Assembly (NCBI RefSeq): GCF_001938985.1
Contig: NZ_MKIN01000021.1
Span: 496,001-560,000, forward strand
Source: Gillisella taibaishanensis
Lineage (GTDB): Bacteria > Pseudomonadota > Alphaproteobacteria > Rhizobiales > Rhizobiaceae
Direction: 5' to 3'
Length of the DNA stretch: 64,000 bases
The notes under the pieces are model-generated. The model searched no databases. It was given only the letters and a program-made list of their open reading frames with translations, and was not told where the DNA came from. Every line of letters starts with the position of its first letter. The stretch's first letter is position 1. The position numbers and the translations under genes were made by a program. This document shows, in pieces, positions 54,713-63,002 of this stretch.

Positions 54713-55669
54713 ATGCCCATTGCCAGCACCAAAACCGGCAGCAGGGACCTTGCCTTGGCAGGAGCCTCCTTACCGCAATCAGGATCGGGCCTAGGATCTG
54801 AAGCAGCGCGGCTCGCCCCTTGGCTGCTGCCGCTGATCCTGGTTCTCGGGATCTTCTACCTCTATCCCGTGTTCGATGTGGTGCGACTGGCCTTCACCCA
54901 TGCGACACTGCTTGGCGATACCGGCGGTTATACACTGTCGACCTTCGCGCAGACGCTGACACGCCCTGAACTTCTAGGCATTCTTTGGGTCACGCTGGTC
55001 TTCACGCTGTCGAGCGTCTTTGCCCAGCAGTTGTTGGGCCTTGCCGTGGCGCTGGTCGTGGTGCGCGGTGAAAAACGACGGCTGGTCGGCACCACGCTGT
55101 TGCGCACGACGGCGCTGATTGCCTGGGTCGTGCCCGGCATTGCCGGCGGCATCATCTGGAAGATGCTGTTCAACGAAGCGCCGTTTGGCGGATTGAACAG
55201 CCTGCTGCGGCTGATGGGCATGGCGCCGATGCAATGGCTGTCCGATCCCGATCTCGTCATGTGGTCGGTGGTGATGTCGAATGTCTGGCGCGGCACCGCC
55301 TTTTCGATGGTGGTGATGTATGCGGCGCTTAAGGCGATCGATCCCGTGCTCTATGAGGCGGCTTCCGTGGATGGCGCGACGGCCCTGCAACGTCTGCGCC
55401 ATGTCACCCTGCCGCAATTGCGCCCGGCAATCCTCGTCAACATGATCCTCATCACCATCCAGACGCTCAATACCTTCGACGCGATCATCTCGCTGACCGG
55501 TGGCGGACCGGGCCGGGCAACGGAGGTTCTGTCGCTCTATACGTTCAACACCGTATTTCGCAATTACGATCTCGCCAGCGGCGCGGTCCTGTCGCTGGTC
55601 ATGCTGGTTATCAGCCTGGGGCTGGCGCTGATTTATGCCTCGTTCCTGCCAAAGGAGACCTCGCGATGA
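54713..55669 (+). CDS. sugar ABC importer, permease 1 (MalF-like)
   Basis: This 318-residue CUT1 permease has six membrane helices. It begins after a polar N-terminus with LAPWLLPLILVLGIFYLYPVFDVVRLAFTHATL and carries the coupling loop YEAASVDGATALQRLRHVTLPQLRPAILVNMILITIQTLNTFDAIISLTGGGPGRATEVLSLY. The TGGGP segment near the end is a MalF-family hallmark. It is separated from the binding protein by a hairpin and a repeat, and overlaps permease 2 by four bases. Confidence 0.94.
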   Translation: MPIASTKTGSRDLALAGASLPQSGSGLGSEAARLAPWLLPLILVLGIFYLYPVFDVVRLAFTHATLLGDTGGYTLSTFAQTLTRPELLGILWVTLVFTLSSVFAQQLLGLAVALVVVRGEKRRLVGTTLLRTTALIAWVVPGIAGGIIWKMLFNEAPFGGLNSLLRLMGMAPMQWLSDPDLVMWSVVMSNVWRGTAFSMVVMYAALKAIDPVLYEAASVDGATALQRLRHVTLPQLRPAILVNMILITIQTLNTFDAIISLTGGGPGRATEVLSLYTFNTVFRNYDLASGAVLSLVMLVISLGLALIYASFLPKETSR

Positions 55670-56526
55670 AGGGCGCATCGATGGCAAAGGCCAGCAACCA
55701 GGAACGGCTCGGCGATCTCGCCAGCTATCTGTTCATGATCGTGATGTTCGCCTTCTTTGCCTGGCCGCTGCTCTGGCTGCTGTCGCTGGCGCTGCGCACC
55801 CGCAAGGAGGTGTTTCTCGGCGTCAGCCGCTTCATTCCCAAGGCGCCGACGCTTGATAATTTCGCGACGATCCTCTCCTCAGACAAGTTCGCCCATTATT
55901 TGTGGAACGCCCTGACGCTTTCCTGCCTCAGCGCCGCCGGCTGCCTGATTGTGGCGCTTCCGGCTGCCTATGCCTTTTCCCGCTTCAACTTTCGCGGCAA
56001 GGGCGTGTGGATGATGGCGCTTTTGTCGGTGCAGATGATTTCGCCGCTGGTCATCATGGTGCCGCTCTACCGCTACATGGCAGCCATTGGCCTAACCAAC
56101 AGTTATTTCGGGGCGATCATGGTCTATATCGCGCTCGCCATTCCCATGGTCACCTGGATCCTGAAAGGCGCGATCGACGGGATTCCCGTCAGCCTGGATG
56201 AGGCCGCGATGATGGATGGCTGCACCCGGTTCGGCGTTTTCATCCGGGTTATCCTGCCGCTGTCGACGCCCGGCATCGCCTCTGCCTTCATCATTTCCGT
56301 CATCAACGGCTGGTCGCAATTCCTGGTGCCATTCCTGTTGATCACCAAGGAATCGATGACGCCGATCGCCGTTGGTATTTTTCAATATGCCGGCACCCAG
56401 AACGATTCCTCCATTCAATTGCTGGCGGCCGCCTGCCTCATCTCAGTGGTGCCGGCTATCGTCGCTTTCCTATCCCTGCAACGCCTGATCCTCAGCGCCA
56501 TGACCGCCGGTGCGGTCAAGGGCTGA
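55666..56526 (+). CDS. sugar ABC importer, permease 2 (MalG-like)
   Basis: This 286-residue CUT1 permease has the family segments AYAFSRFNFRGKGVWMMALLSVQMISPLVIMVPLYRYM and coupling loop SLDEAAMMDGCTRFGVFIRVILPLSTPGIASAFIISVINGWSQFL. The ATG at 55666 overlaps the upstream stop and has AAGGAGA ahead. It precedes the GH38 gene by 37 bp. The pair of permeases plus the divergent ATPase and the binding protein form a complete importer. Confidence 0.94.
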   Translation: MKGASMAKASNQERLGDLASYLFMIVMFAFFAWPLLWLLSLALRTRKEVFLGVSRFIPKAPTLDNFATILSSDKFAHYLWNALTLSCLSAAGCLIVALPAAYAFSRFNFRGKGVWMMALLSVQMISPLVIMVPLYRYMAAIGLTNSYFGAIMVYIALAIPMVTWILKGAIDGIPVSLDEAAMMDGCTRFGVFIRVILPLSTPGIASAFIISVINGWSQFLVPFLLITKESMTPIAVGIFQYAGTQNDSSIQLLAAACLISVVPAIVAFLSLQRLILSAMTAGAVKG

Positions 56527-56563
56527 GCCGCCCCCGTCATTTCGAAACTATTTGAGAACCGCC

Positions 56564-59500
56564 ATGACCCTTACCAATGCCCAACGCCTCGAACGCCTCA
56601 AGGTCCGCACCCTCGAACTGGAATTCTGGCGCGCCCGCAAGACCATCGCCGTGGATGGCTGGCGTTTCAACGATGCCCCGATTGCTCTCGGCGCAGACTG
56701 GCCCGAGAAGACGGGCACGCAGCATTTCGCGGCAGACATCGCCGTGCCTGACGGATGGCCTCTCGACACTGTCAGACTCTGCCTCGACCTCGGTGGCGAA
56801 AGCCTGATCAGGATCGAAGCAGCAGATGGCACGGCCAAGAGCTTTGGTCTTGATCCCAACCACCGCGAATTTCCCGTGCCGTCGCGACAGTTTCGCCTGA
56901 CATCCGACACGGTCGCCCGCCTTCCCTTCGGCGAACCGGTGCGCCATCCGAAGCTGACACGGGCAGAACTCGTCTGGATCGAAGAAGATGTCGATGCGCT
57001 ATGGCTGCTCCTGCGCCAGGTGGCGGAAGCGGTCGAGACGCTCGAAGGGCACGACGTGGTCCCGCATCTGCTGCAGGCGTCCGAGGAAACCATCCGGATG
57101 CTCGATTGGCCTTCGGCGACGGCCGACTACATCGCCCGCACGGCTGCGGCACCGATGCAGCAGAAGATCTGGCAATTGCCGACACTCAAACCGGACCCCG
57201 AAGGGTTGAACGAGGCACAGCGCGAAAGCGTTGCCAAGGCCTATCAAAGCCTGATGGACAAGCTTGCCGGCCTGCGCGAGCGCTTCCCGCCGCAGGGCAA
57301 GGTCGCATTGACCGGCCATGCTCATATCGACCTCGCCTGGCTCTGGCCTTATGACGAGACTCGCCGCAAGGTGCGACGCACCTTCCACACCGCACTGTCG
57401 CTGATGGAAGGCTCGAAGGATTTCCGCTTCAACCAGTCGACGGCCCATTACTATGCGCAGCTCGAGGAAGACGATCCTGCTCTGCTGGAAAAGGTCGTCG
57501 AGCGGGTCAAGGCCGGTCAATGGGAAACGCTCGGCGGCACCTGGATCGAGCCTGACACCAACATGCCGACAGGCGAGAGCCTGTCGCGGCAGATCCTCTA
57601 CGGCCAGCGCTATTTCGAAAAGATATCCGGTATCCGCCACACCATCTGCTGGCTACCTGATTGTTTCGGCTTCTCAGGCGCCCTGCCGCAATTGCTGGTT
57701 CAGGGCGGCATGAAGAGCTTCTTCACCATCAAGGTGAACTGGTCGGAGAGCAACCATATTCCGTCCGACCTGTTCTGGTGGGAAGGCTTCGATGGCTCGC
57801 GGGTGCTTGCCCATACGTTCGACAATCCCGTCGATGGCTATAACGGCCAGGTCCGCCCGGATACGATCGCGTCCACCTGGCGTAATTTCCGTCAGAAGGA
57901 TCGCCACGACACCACGCTTCTCTGTGTTGGCTATGGCGATGGCGGCGGCGGCGTCAGCCCAGAAATGATCCGCCGCGAAGAGCAATTGCGCGTCTTCCCA
58001 GCCCTGCCCGAGGCACAGTGGACCCGCGTCGAAGACTTTTTCGAGAATGCCCACGAGGCGGCTACGGCCCGTAAAATGTCGGTCTGGAAGGGCGAGATCT
58101 ATCTCGAACTGCATCGCGGCACGCTGACCAGCCAGAGCGACGTCAAGCGCCTGCATCGCAAGGCCGAGCGCAGCCTGATCACCGCCGAAACCGTGGCAAG
58201 CCTCGCCCATCTTCTCGGCGCGGAACGGTCCACATCGATGGAGCCGGAATGGCGGGTGGTGCTGAAGAACGAGTTCCACGACATTCTGCCCGGCTCCTCG
58301 ATTGCCGAAGTCTATGTCGATGCTCGCCGGGAGCTGGAGGCGGTGATCGAACAGGGCAAGGCCGCGCAGACGGCAGGGCTTGAACGCCTGCTGGCGGAAT
58401 TGCCCGAGGGTGGCGACGGCCATATCCTGGTGGTCAACCCGTCGCTCGATAGCCGACCGCTGCGGCTGGAGCTCGCCGACGGCTTCATTTCGGCAGAAGG
58501 CACGATCCCGCCGCTTGCTGCCGTGGTGCTGCCGGCCTCGTCGCTTGCTCCCCTGCACGGCCTGTCGGCCAGCGAGCGGCATCTCGAAAATGCTTTCATC
58601 CGCGTCAAGCTTGCTGAAGACGGCTCTATCGCCAGCATCCTGCACAAGGAAAGTGGTCGCGAAGCCGTCGAAGGCGGGGCCAACCGGCTGTTTGCCTATC
58701 CTTGCGACAAGCCGCGCAACTGGGATGCCTGGGATGTCGAGGAAGATTATGCCGAACAGGCCGAGGAGATCACCGGCTTCGACAGCATCGAACTGATCGA
58801 GAAAGGGCCGCATCGCGCTGCAATCCGCATCCGCCGCAGCTGGCGCCATTCGAGCATCGTCCAGACGCTCAGCCTTGCCGCGAACGCCCGGCGCGTCGAG
58901 ATTCACACAGAGCTGGACTGGCATGACCGGCGCGTGCTGCTGCGCACCGAAACCGGCGTTGCCGTGCAGGCCGCGAGAGCAGTTTGCGAATGCGCCTACG
59001 GCGTGGTCGAACGCCCGACGCACACCAACACATCCTGGGACGAGGCAATGTTCGAGGCGCCCGGCCATCGTTTCATCGACCTCTCGGACCCGGATTTTGG
59101 TCTCGCGCTGCTGAACGATGCCAAATACGGCCATTCGGCACGCGGCAATGTCCTTGGCCTGTCGCTGCTGCGCTCACCCGTCTATCCCGATCCGCTCGCC
59201 GACGAAGGCTATCAGGCTTTCACCTATGCCCTGATGCCGCATGCCGGCCCCTGGCATGCTGGCGGTGTCCGCGAGGAAGCCGAAGATCTGAACCAGCCGC
59301 TTCTCGCTATATCGGCTGAGGGCTATCAGACCGGTACGTGGCAGCCGCTCGCCGTTGAAGGCATCACCGCCGCCTTGTCGGCGTTGAAATCGAGCGAGGA
59401 TGGTGACGATCTGATCCTGCGCGTCTATGAGCCTGCCGGCCGCCAGGGTGCCCTTACAGTCAAGCCCACCGAGGGCTGGCGCCACGAAGGACCGGTGACC

Positions 59501-59584
59501 ATTCTCGAAGAACCGATGACCGGCCCCAGTGCCACGGGATTGAAGCCGTTTGAGGTGAAAAGCTGGCGCCTTAGCAAAAACTAA
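56564..59584 (+). CDS. GH38 alpha-mannosidase
   Basis: This 1006-residue cytoplasmic enzyme lacks a signal peptide and fits glycoside hydrolase family 38. The zinc-site motif is GHAHIDLAWLW, with H254 and D256, and the likely nucleophile is D366 in WLPDCFGFSGALPQLL. The segment LGGTWIEPDTNMPTGESLSRQILYGQRYF is strongly conserved in bacterial GH38. C-terminal beta domains follow. The ATG at 56564 is preferred; the frame to 56510 overlaps the permease gene. In an operon with a sugar importer, it would release mannose from imported mannosides. Confidence 0.93.
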   Translation: MTLTNAQRLERLKVRTLELEFWRARKTIAVDGWRFNDAPIALGADWPEKTGTQHFAADIAVPDGWPLDTVRLCLDLGGESLIRIEAADGTAKSFGLDPNHREFPVPSRQFRLTSDTVARLPFGEPVRHPKLTRAELVWIEEDVDALWLLLRQVAEAVETLEGHDVVPHLLQASEETIRMLDWPSATADYIARTAAAPMQQKIWQLPTLKPDPEGLNEAQRESVAKAYQSLMDKLAGLRERFPPQGKVALTGHAHIDLAWLWPYDETRRKVRRTFHTALSLMEGSKDFRFNQSTAHYYAQLEEDDPALLEKVVERVKAGQWETLGGTWIEPDTNMPTGESLSRQILYGQRYFEKISGIRHTICWLPDCFGFSGALPQLLVQGGMKSFFTIKVNWSESNHIPSDLFWWEGFDGSRVLAHTFDNPVDGYNGQVRPDTIASTWRNFRQKDRHDTTLLCVGYGDGGGGVSPEMIRREEQLRVFPALPEAQWTRVEDFFENAHEAATARKMSVWKGEIYLELHRGTLTSQSDVKRLHRKAERSLITAETVASLAHLLGAERSTSMEPEWRVVLKNEFHDILPGSSIAEVYVDARRELEAVIEQGKAAQTAGLERLLAELPEGGDGHILVVNPSLDSRPLRLELADGFISAEGTIPPLAAVVLPASSLAPLHGLSASERHLENAFIRVKLAEDGSIASILHKESGREAVEGGANRLFAYPCDKPRNWDAWDVEEDYAEQAEEITGFDSIELIEKGPHRAAIRIRRSWRHSSIVQTLSLAANARRVEIHTELDWHDRRVLLRTETGVAVQAARAVCECAYGVVERPTHTNTSWDEAMFEAPGHRFIDLSDPDFGLALLNDAKYGHSARGNVLGLSLLRSPVYPDPLADEGYQAFTYALMPHAGPWHAGGVREEAEDLNQPLLAISAEGYQTGTWQPLAVEGITAALSALKSSEDGDDLILRVYEPAGRQGALTVKPTEGWRHEGPVTILEEPMTGPSATGLKPFEVKSWRLSKN

Positions 59585-59618
59585 TCGTATAAGCTGCTAC
59601 ACGGCAGGCGAGACAAGG

Positions 59619-59653
59619 GCGCGGATCTTGCAACTCCGCGCTTTCTTGTTTTT
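59619..59653 (+). terminator. terminator after the GH38 gene
   Basis: A 7-bp GC-rich stem (GCGCGGA at 59619-59625 with 59635-59641) is followed by TTTCTTGTTTTT. This fits an intrinsic terminator with an interrupted T run. Confidence 0.65.
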
Positions 59654-59698
59654 AGGTATTGCTGATTTCCGTGACGTGCCGTGCATTCAGGAGACCAC

Positions 59699-60925
59699 AT
59701 GAATTACTCCGGCGCCAATGGCGAGCAGGCAGCGGCGTTGAACCGGGCGATGGTGCTCAACGCCATCCATCGCGGCGCGCCGATTTCCCGTGCCGAGATC
59801 GCCAGCCAGTCGCGGCTGACCAAGCAGACCGTGACCCGGATCGTCGAGCGTTTGCTTGATGAAGGCTTGGTGATGGAAGCCCGCCGTCGTCAGGGCCTGC
59901 GCGGCCAGCCGGCCATCGAGCTCGAAATCGACCCTGAAGGTGTGTTTGCCATCGGCGCCAATATCGATCGCGATCACCTGACCGTGGTCGCCGTCGATGC
60001 CGCCGGCCATATTCGCGGTCGCATCCACCACGAAGAGCGGTTCATCCTGCCGTCGACCTTCGTGACCCTGATGGAAGGCGCGCTCTCGACATTCCTGCGC
60101 CGCAAGGTCATTCAGGAACATCGCCTTGCTGGCATCGGGCTTGCTATCCCGGATTGGCTGGGAGAAGTCGACGTCATCGGTCGTCCGCCGGAATACAGCG
60201 CCTGGAAGGGTTTCGACGTGCGTCAGGCACTGGCTTCGGTGACCCATCATCCGATCTTCATCGACAACGATGCCAATGCGGCCGCGCTGGGCGAAATCGA
60301 GTATGGTCTCGGAACGGAAATCCGCAGCTTCTTCTATATTCTCGTCAATGCCTGTCTTGGCGGCAGTCTGGTCATCGACGGCGCTCGTCACAAGGGCGCA
60401 AGCGGCTTGAGCGGTGAAATCGGCTGGCTGCCCGTTGCGCTCGACGACGGTCCTTTGGCCGGACAGAGCCGGCCACTCGGCGACCAGTTTTCGCTGTTCA
60501 TCCTGCTCGACCATCTGCAACGCCAGGGCATCGAGGCGAAGACACCGGCGGATTTGCTGACGCTCGACGCGCATGGGCGCCAGATCGTGAGTACTTGGCT
60601 AAAGCGCTTCGCCGTGAAACTGGCCGACGCGATCATCGACATCGGCATGGTTGTCGATCCCGAGGCGGTCATCATCGGCGGTCGGCTACCGGTGCGGCTG
60701 CTTGACGAGTTGCTGGTGCATGTGCATCGCGAGATTGCAGACAGCGGCATGGCCGCGCCCTCTCTGCACCGCGCCGCGGGTTCGGAAGATGCTGCAGCGC
60801 TTGGGGCCGCCGCCATGCCGCTGTCTCACAAGCTCTGTCTGCCATCATCAGAGGCTAGCCAGCAGGAGCGCGTGCCGCTATCGGGCCTTCCGCCGCAGAG
60901 GGCGACCCTCGTCAGGCCTGCTTAG
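59699..60925 (+). CDS. ROK-family transcriptional regulator
   Basis: This 408-residue protein has an N-terminal winged helix (LNRAMVLNAIHRGAPISRAEIASQSRLTKQTVTRIVERLLDEGLV) and a ROK sugar-kinase-like domain. The ROK signature region reads GIEYGLGTEIRSFFYILVNACLGGSLVIDGARHKGASGLSGEIGWLPV. The zinc-type CxCGxxGC motif of active ROK kinases is not seen, as is usual for some regulators. CAGGAGACCAC precedes the ATG at 59699. It follows the GH38 gene on the same strand and overlaps the convergent ROK gene by 14 bp, so it likely senses an intracellular sugar such as mannose. Confidence 0.9.
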   Translation: MNYSGANGEQAAALNRAMVLNAIHRGAPISRAEIASQSRLTKQTVTRIVERLLDEGLVMEARRRQGLRGQPAIELEIDPEGVFAIGANIDRDHLTVVAVDAAGHIRGRIHHEERFILPSTFVTLMEGALSTFLRRKVIQEHRLAGIGLAIPDWLGEVDVIGRPPEYSAWKGFDVRQALASVTHHPIFIDNDANAAALGEIEYGLGTEIRSFFYILVNACLGGSLVIDGARHKGASGLSGEIGWLPVALDDGPLAGQSRPLGDQFSLFILLDHLQRQGIEAKTPADLLTLDAHGRQIVSTWLKRFAVKLADAIIDIGMVVDPEAVIIGGRLPVRLLDELLVHVHREIADSGMAAPSLHRAAGSEDAAALGAAAMPLSHKLCLPSSEASQQERVPLSGLPPQRATLVRPA

Positions 60926-61976
60926 GCAGGAGCCGCTCCATCAACGGCAACAAGCCGGCACCAAGCGCCAGGTCGTCGTAGCCGAGAGACAAAGGCCGGA
61001 TCGGCGGAATCCAGGGCGCTGCGACGAAATAGCTGCCCTTCTTGTCCCGGTCAGCGAGCATGTGTTCAACCAAGCCCTCCAGCACCGCTCGTGGTAGATT
61101 GCCCCCGATCAGGATAGCACCCGGCGACACGAAGCCGGCAATCGCCAGCACCGCATCAAGAAGCCGGCTTGCCGCCTGTTGCATCCAGGCATCAATAGCG
61201 CTCTCGCCATGCTCTGCCAGACAGGTTTCATAAGCCCGAACGCTTGCGACGTCTTCCAGGCTCGGCTCGCCGCGCGCCGGACGCATCTGGCCTATATCGC
61301 CGGCCCGGCCATGGGTACCACGAAAGAACCGACCGCCAGCGAGTAGCCCGGCGCGGATTTTCTCATCGATCAGCAGTACGGCAAAGCCACCTTCGGGCTC
61401 GCCAATGCCAAGCATCCGCTCACCGGCAACCGCCGCCTCGACATCCCGGACAAAAAACACCGGCATACCAGCGAGAAGCTTGGCAAATCGATCCTCATCC
61501 AACCGACAGTCCGGATGCTGCGCAATGCCGACACCCATGAGACGATCCGGCGCGACCGCCAGGCAATCTTCAATCGCAGCCTCCAATCCATCAGCGGCGA
61601 AGGCTTGCGTATGAATAGCCCGGCCGGAAAGATCGACCACGGCCGCACGGCCGCCATCCGGCCCCAGCCAGAGCCCAAAACCATAAGCGCCGTCGACCAG
61701 AGGCGAAAACCTTGCTGCTTTGTCGCCGCTTTCACGCCGCCCCTGCTGCACCAGACCGGCACCGGCCAGCCGCTTCAAGATGCCGGTCACGGCAGGTTCG
61801 GTCAGTCCGAGCTGGCCGGACAGCTCCTGGCGCGTTAGAGGACCGTGCCGCAACAACAGCGCCAGCGTCGCTCGCGAATTGTGGTCCGCGATGTCTTCAG
61901 GGCTGATGCCGGGGCCGTCCCGTTGCCCGCTGCCTCGCGGTATCTGCCGGCGCGCCAGGCGCCCGTCGCTGCTCAC
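60912..61976 (-). CDS. ROK-family transcriptional regulator, second copy
   Basis: This 354-residue protein has an N-terminal helix-turn-helix (NSRATLALLLRHGPLTRQELSGQLGLTEPAVTGILKRLAGAGLV) and a ROK-like domain that is rather diverged (RAAVVDLSGRAIHTQAFAADG, ILIGGNLPRAVLEGLVEHML). No ATG fits; a GTG at 61976 with GGAG upstream is chosen, and a TTG at 61991 is the alternative. It converges on the first ROK gene. Two ROK regulators beside one mannoside operon is uncommon; one may act on genes outside the window. Confidence 0.82.
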   Translation of the reverse strand: MSSDGRLARRQIPRGSGQRDGPGISPEDIADHNSRATLALLLRHGPLTRQELSGQLGLTEPAVTGILKRLAGAGLVQQGRRESGDKAARFSPLVDGAYGFGLWLGPDGGRAAVVDLSGRAIHTQAFAADGLEAAIEDCLAVAPDRLMGVGIAQHPDCRLDEDRFAKLLAGMPVFFVRDVEAAVAGERMLGIGEPEGGFAVLLIDEKIRAGLLAGGRFFRGTHGRAGDIGQMRPARGEPSLEDVASVRAYETCLAEHGESAIDAWMQQAASRLLDAVLAIAGFVSPGAILIGGNLPRAVLEGLVEHMLADRDKKGSYFVAAPWIPPIRPLSLGYDDLALGAGLLPLMERLLPKQA

Positions 61977-62178
61977 GCCGTCTGTCTCCAATCCATCCCG
62001 TCAGTTCGCCCGATCGGGCAAAGCAGGTGCTGGTCAACTGTAGCAGGACCGACGCATTGTTTGGGAGACCCATTGCCATTTTTTTAGGTGCTAACGTGAG
62101 CAGACAACGCGACATGGTTGCTGTGAAAATGCACGGTCACCTCAGCATATAGCAGTTGCCGCCAACCTCTCGGCAGAA

Positions 62179-62877
62179 TCAAGAATGCGAGGCCTGCAAA
62201 TCGCTTTCAATGATGGCCGCCGTCTTTTCATAATGCTGCTGCAGCAAGGTAACCGCCTGCGTGATGTCATGGTTCAGAACCGCCGCGAGAATTTGGCGGT
62301 GTTCGTCGCTGACCTTCCGAACCCGGAATGCCTTGCGGATCGACATGGCGCGGTAGCGAAACAACCGATCCGCCAATTGCTCGCAAAAACCTATCAGAGG
62401 GCGGGAACCGCAGCCGCGGATCAAAAGCGCGTGAAAGGCGCGGTGCAACTTCTCCCATTCCGGACTATGCTCGAATCGTTCAGGGTTCAGCGACCGCGGC
62501 ATCCGCTCCAGCCGATGATGCGCGACCAGAAGCGCCTCTTCCCATTCGGCCGTACCATTGGCCATGGACTCCTTCAGCGCCAGGCCCTCGACCCAACAGC
62601 GGGTCTTTGTCAGTTCGCGCAGTTCCTCAAGGCTGATCGGCTTGACGAAAAAGCCGCGCTGCTCCTTGCCAACCACAAGTTCCTCAGAACTCAGCCGGTT
62701 CAGCGCCTCGCGCAGAGGCGTTTGCCCCGCGTCGTAATGCTGGGTCAGAAATCGTAATTGTAACTTGCGTCCCGGTTCGAGCGTCGTCGACAAAATGTCG
62801 GCTTTCAGCCGCTCATAGATGGTCGTGGCCAGTGTCGCCGGGCTTTCCGCCCCTTTGATCGCAATCTCGCCGTCCAT
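62179..62877 (-). CDS. GntR-family (FCD) transcriptional regulator
   Basis: This 232-residue regulator has a GntR winged helix (LATTIYERLKADILSTTLEPGRKLQLRFLTQHYDAGQTPLREALNRLSSEELVVGKEQRGFFVKP) and a helical FCD domain with candidate metal residues (LHRAFHALLIRGCGS, SDEHRQILAAVLNHD). The ATG at 62877 has AGGA ahead; the 17 extra codons upstream are rejected. It is divergent from the amidohydrolase gene with a 125-bp AT-rich gap holding inverted ATATACA/TGTATAT elements. It likely controls that catabolic gene. Confidence 0.9.
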   Translation of the reverse strand: MDGEIAIKGAESPATLATTIYERLKADILSTTLEPGRKLQLRFLTQHYDAGQTPLREALNRLSSEELVVGKEQRGFFVKPISLEELRELTKTRCWVEGLALKESMANGTAEWEEALLVAHHRLERMPRSLNPERFEHSPEWEKLHRAFHALLIRGCGSRPLIGFCEQLADRLFRYRAMSIRKAFRVRKVSDEHRQILAAVLNHDITQAVTLLQQHYEKTAAIIESDLQASHS

Positions 62878-62907
62878 GGGAATCCTGCTTCGTCGTCCAC
62901 CATATTT

Positions 62908-62972
62908 ATATACATAGTCGGCGCTCAAATAAAATTTATAAATTTTTTCTTTACGGGCCCGATTTTGTATAT
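62908..62972. promoter_or_regulatory. paired ATATACA/TGTATAT elements in gntR/amidohydrolase gap
   Basis: ATATACA (62908-62914) and its exact complement TGTATAT (62966-62972) are 51 bp apart in an AT-rich divergent promoter region. GntR FCD regulators often bind short dyads of this kind. This is a positional inference. Confidence 0.35.
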
Positions 62973-63002
62973 TACCACGCTATCAGAACTCTGGAGGAAA
63001 CC

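Noticed and set aside
57674..59134. 486-codon open frame on the minus strand
   Set aside because: It is antisense to the GH38 gene, which has complete catalytic motifs on the plus strand.
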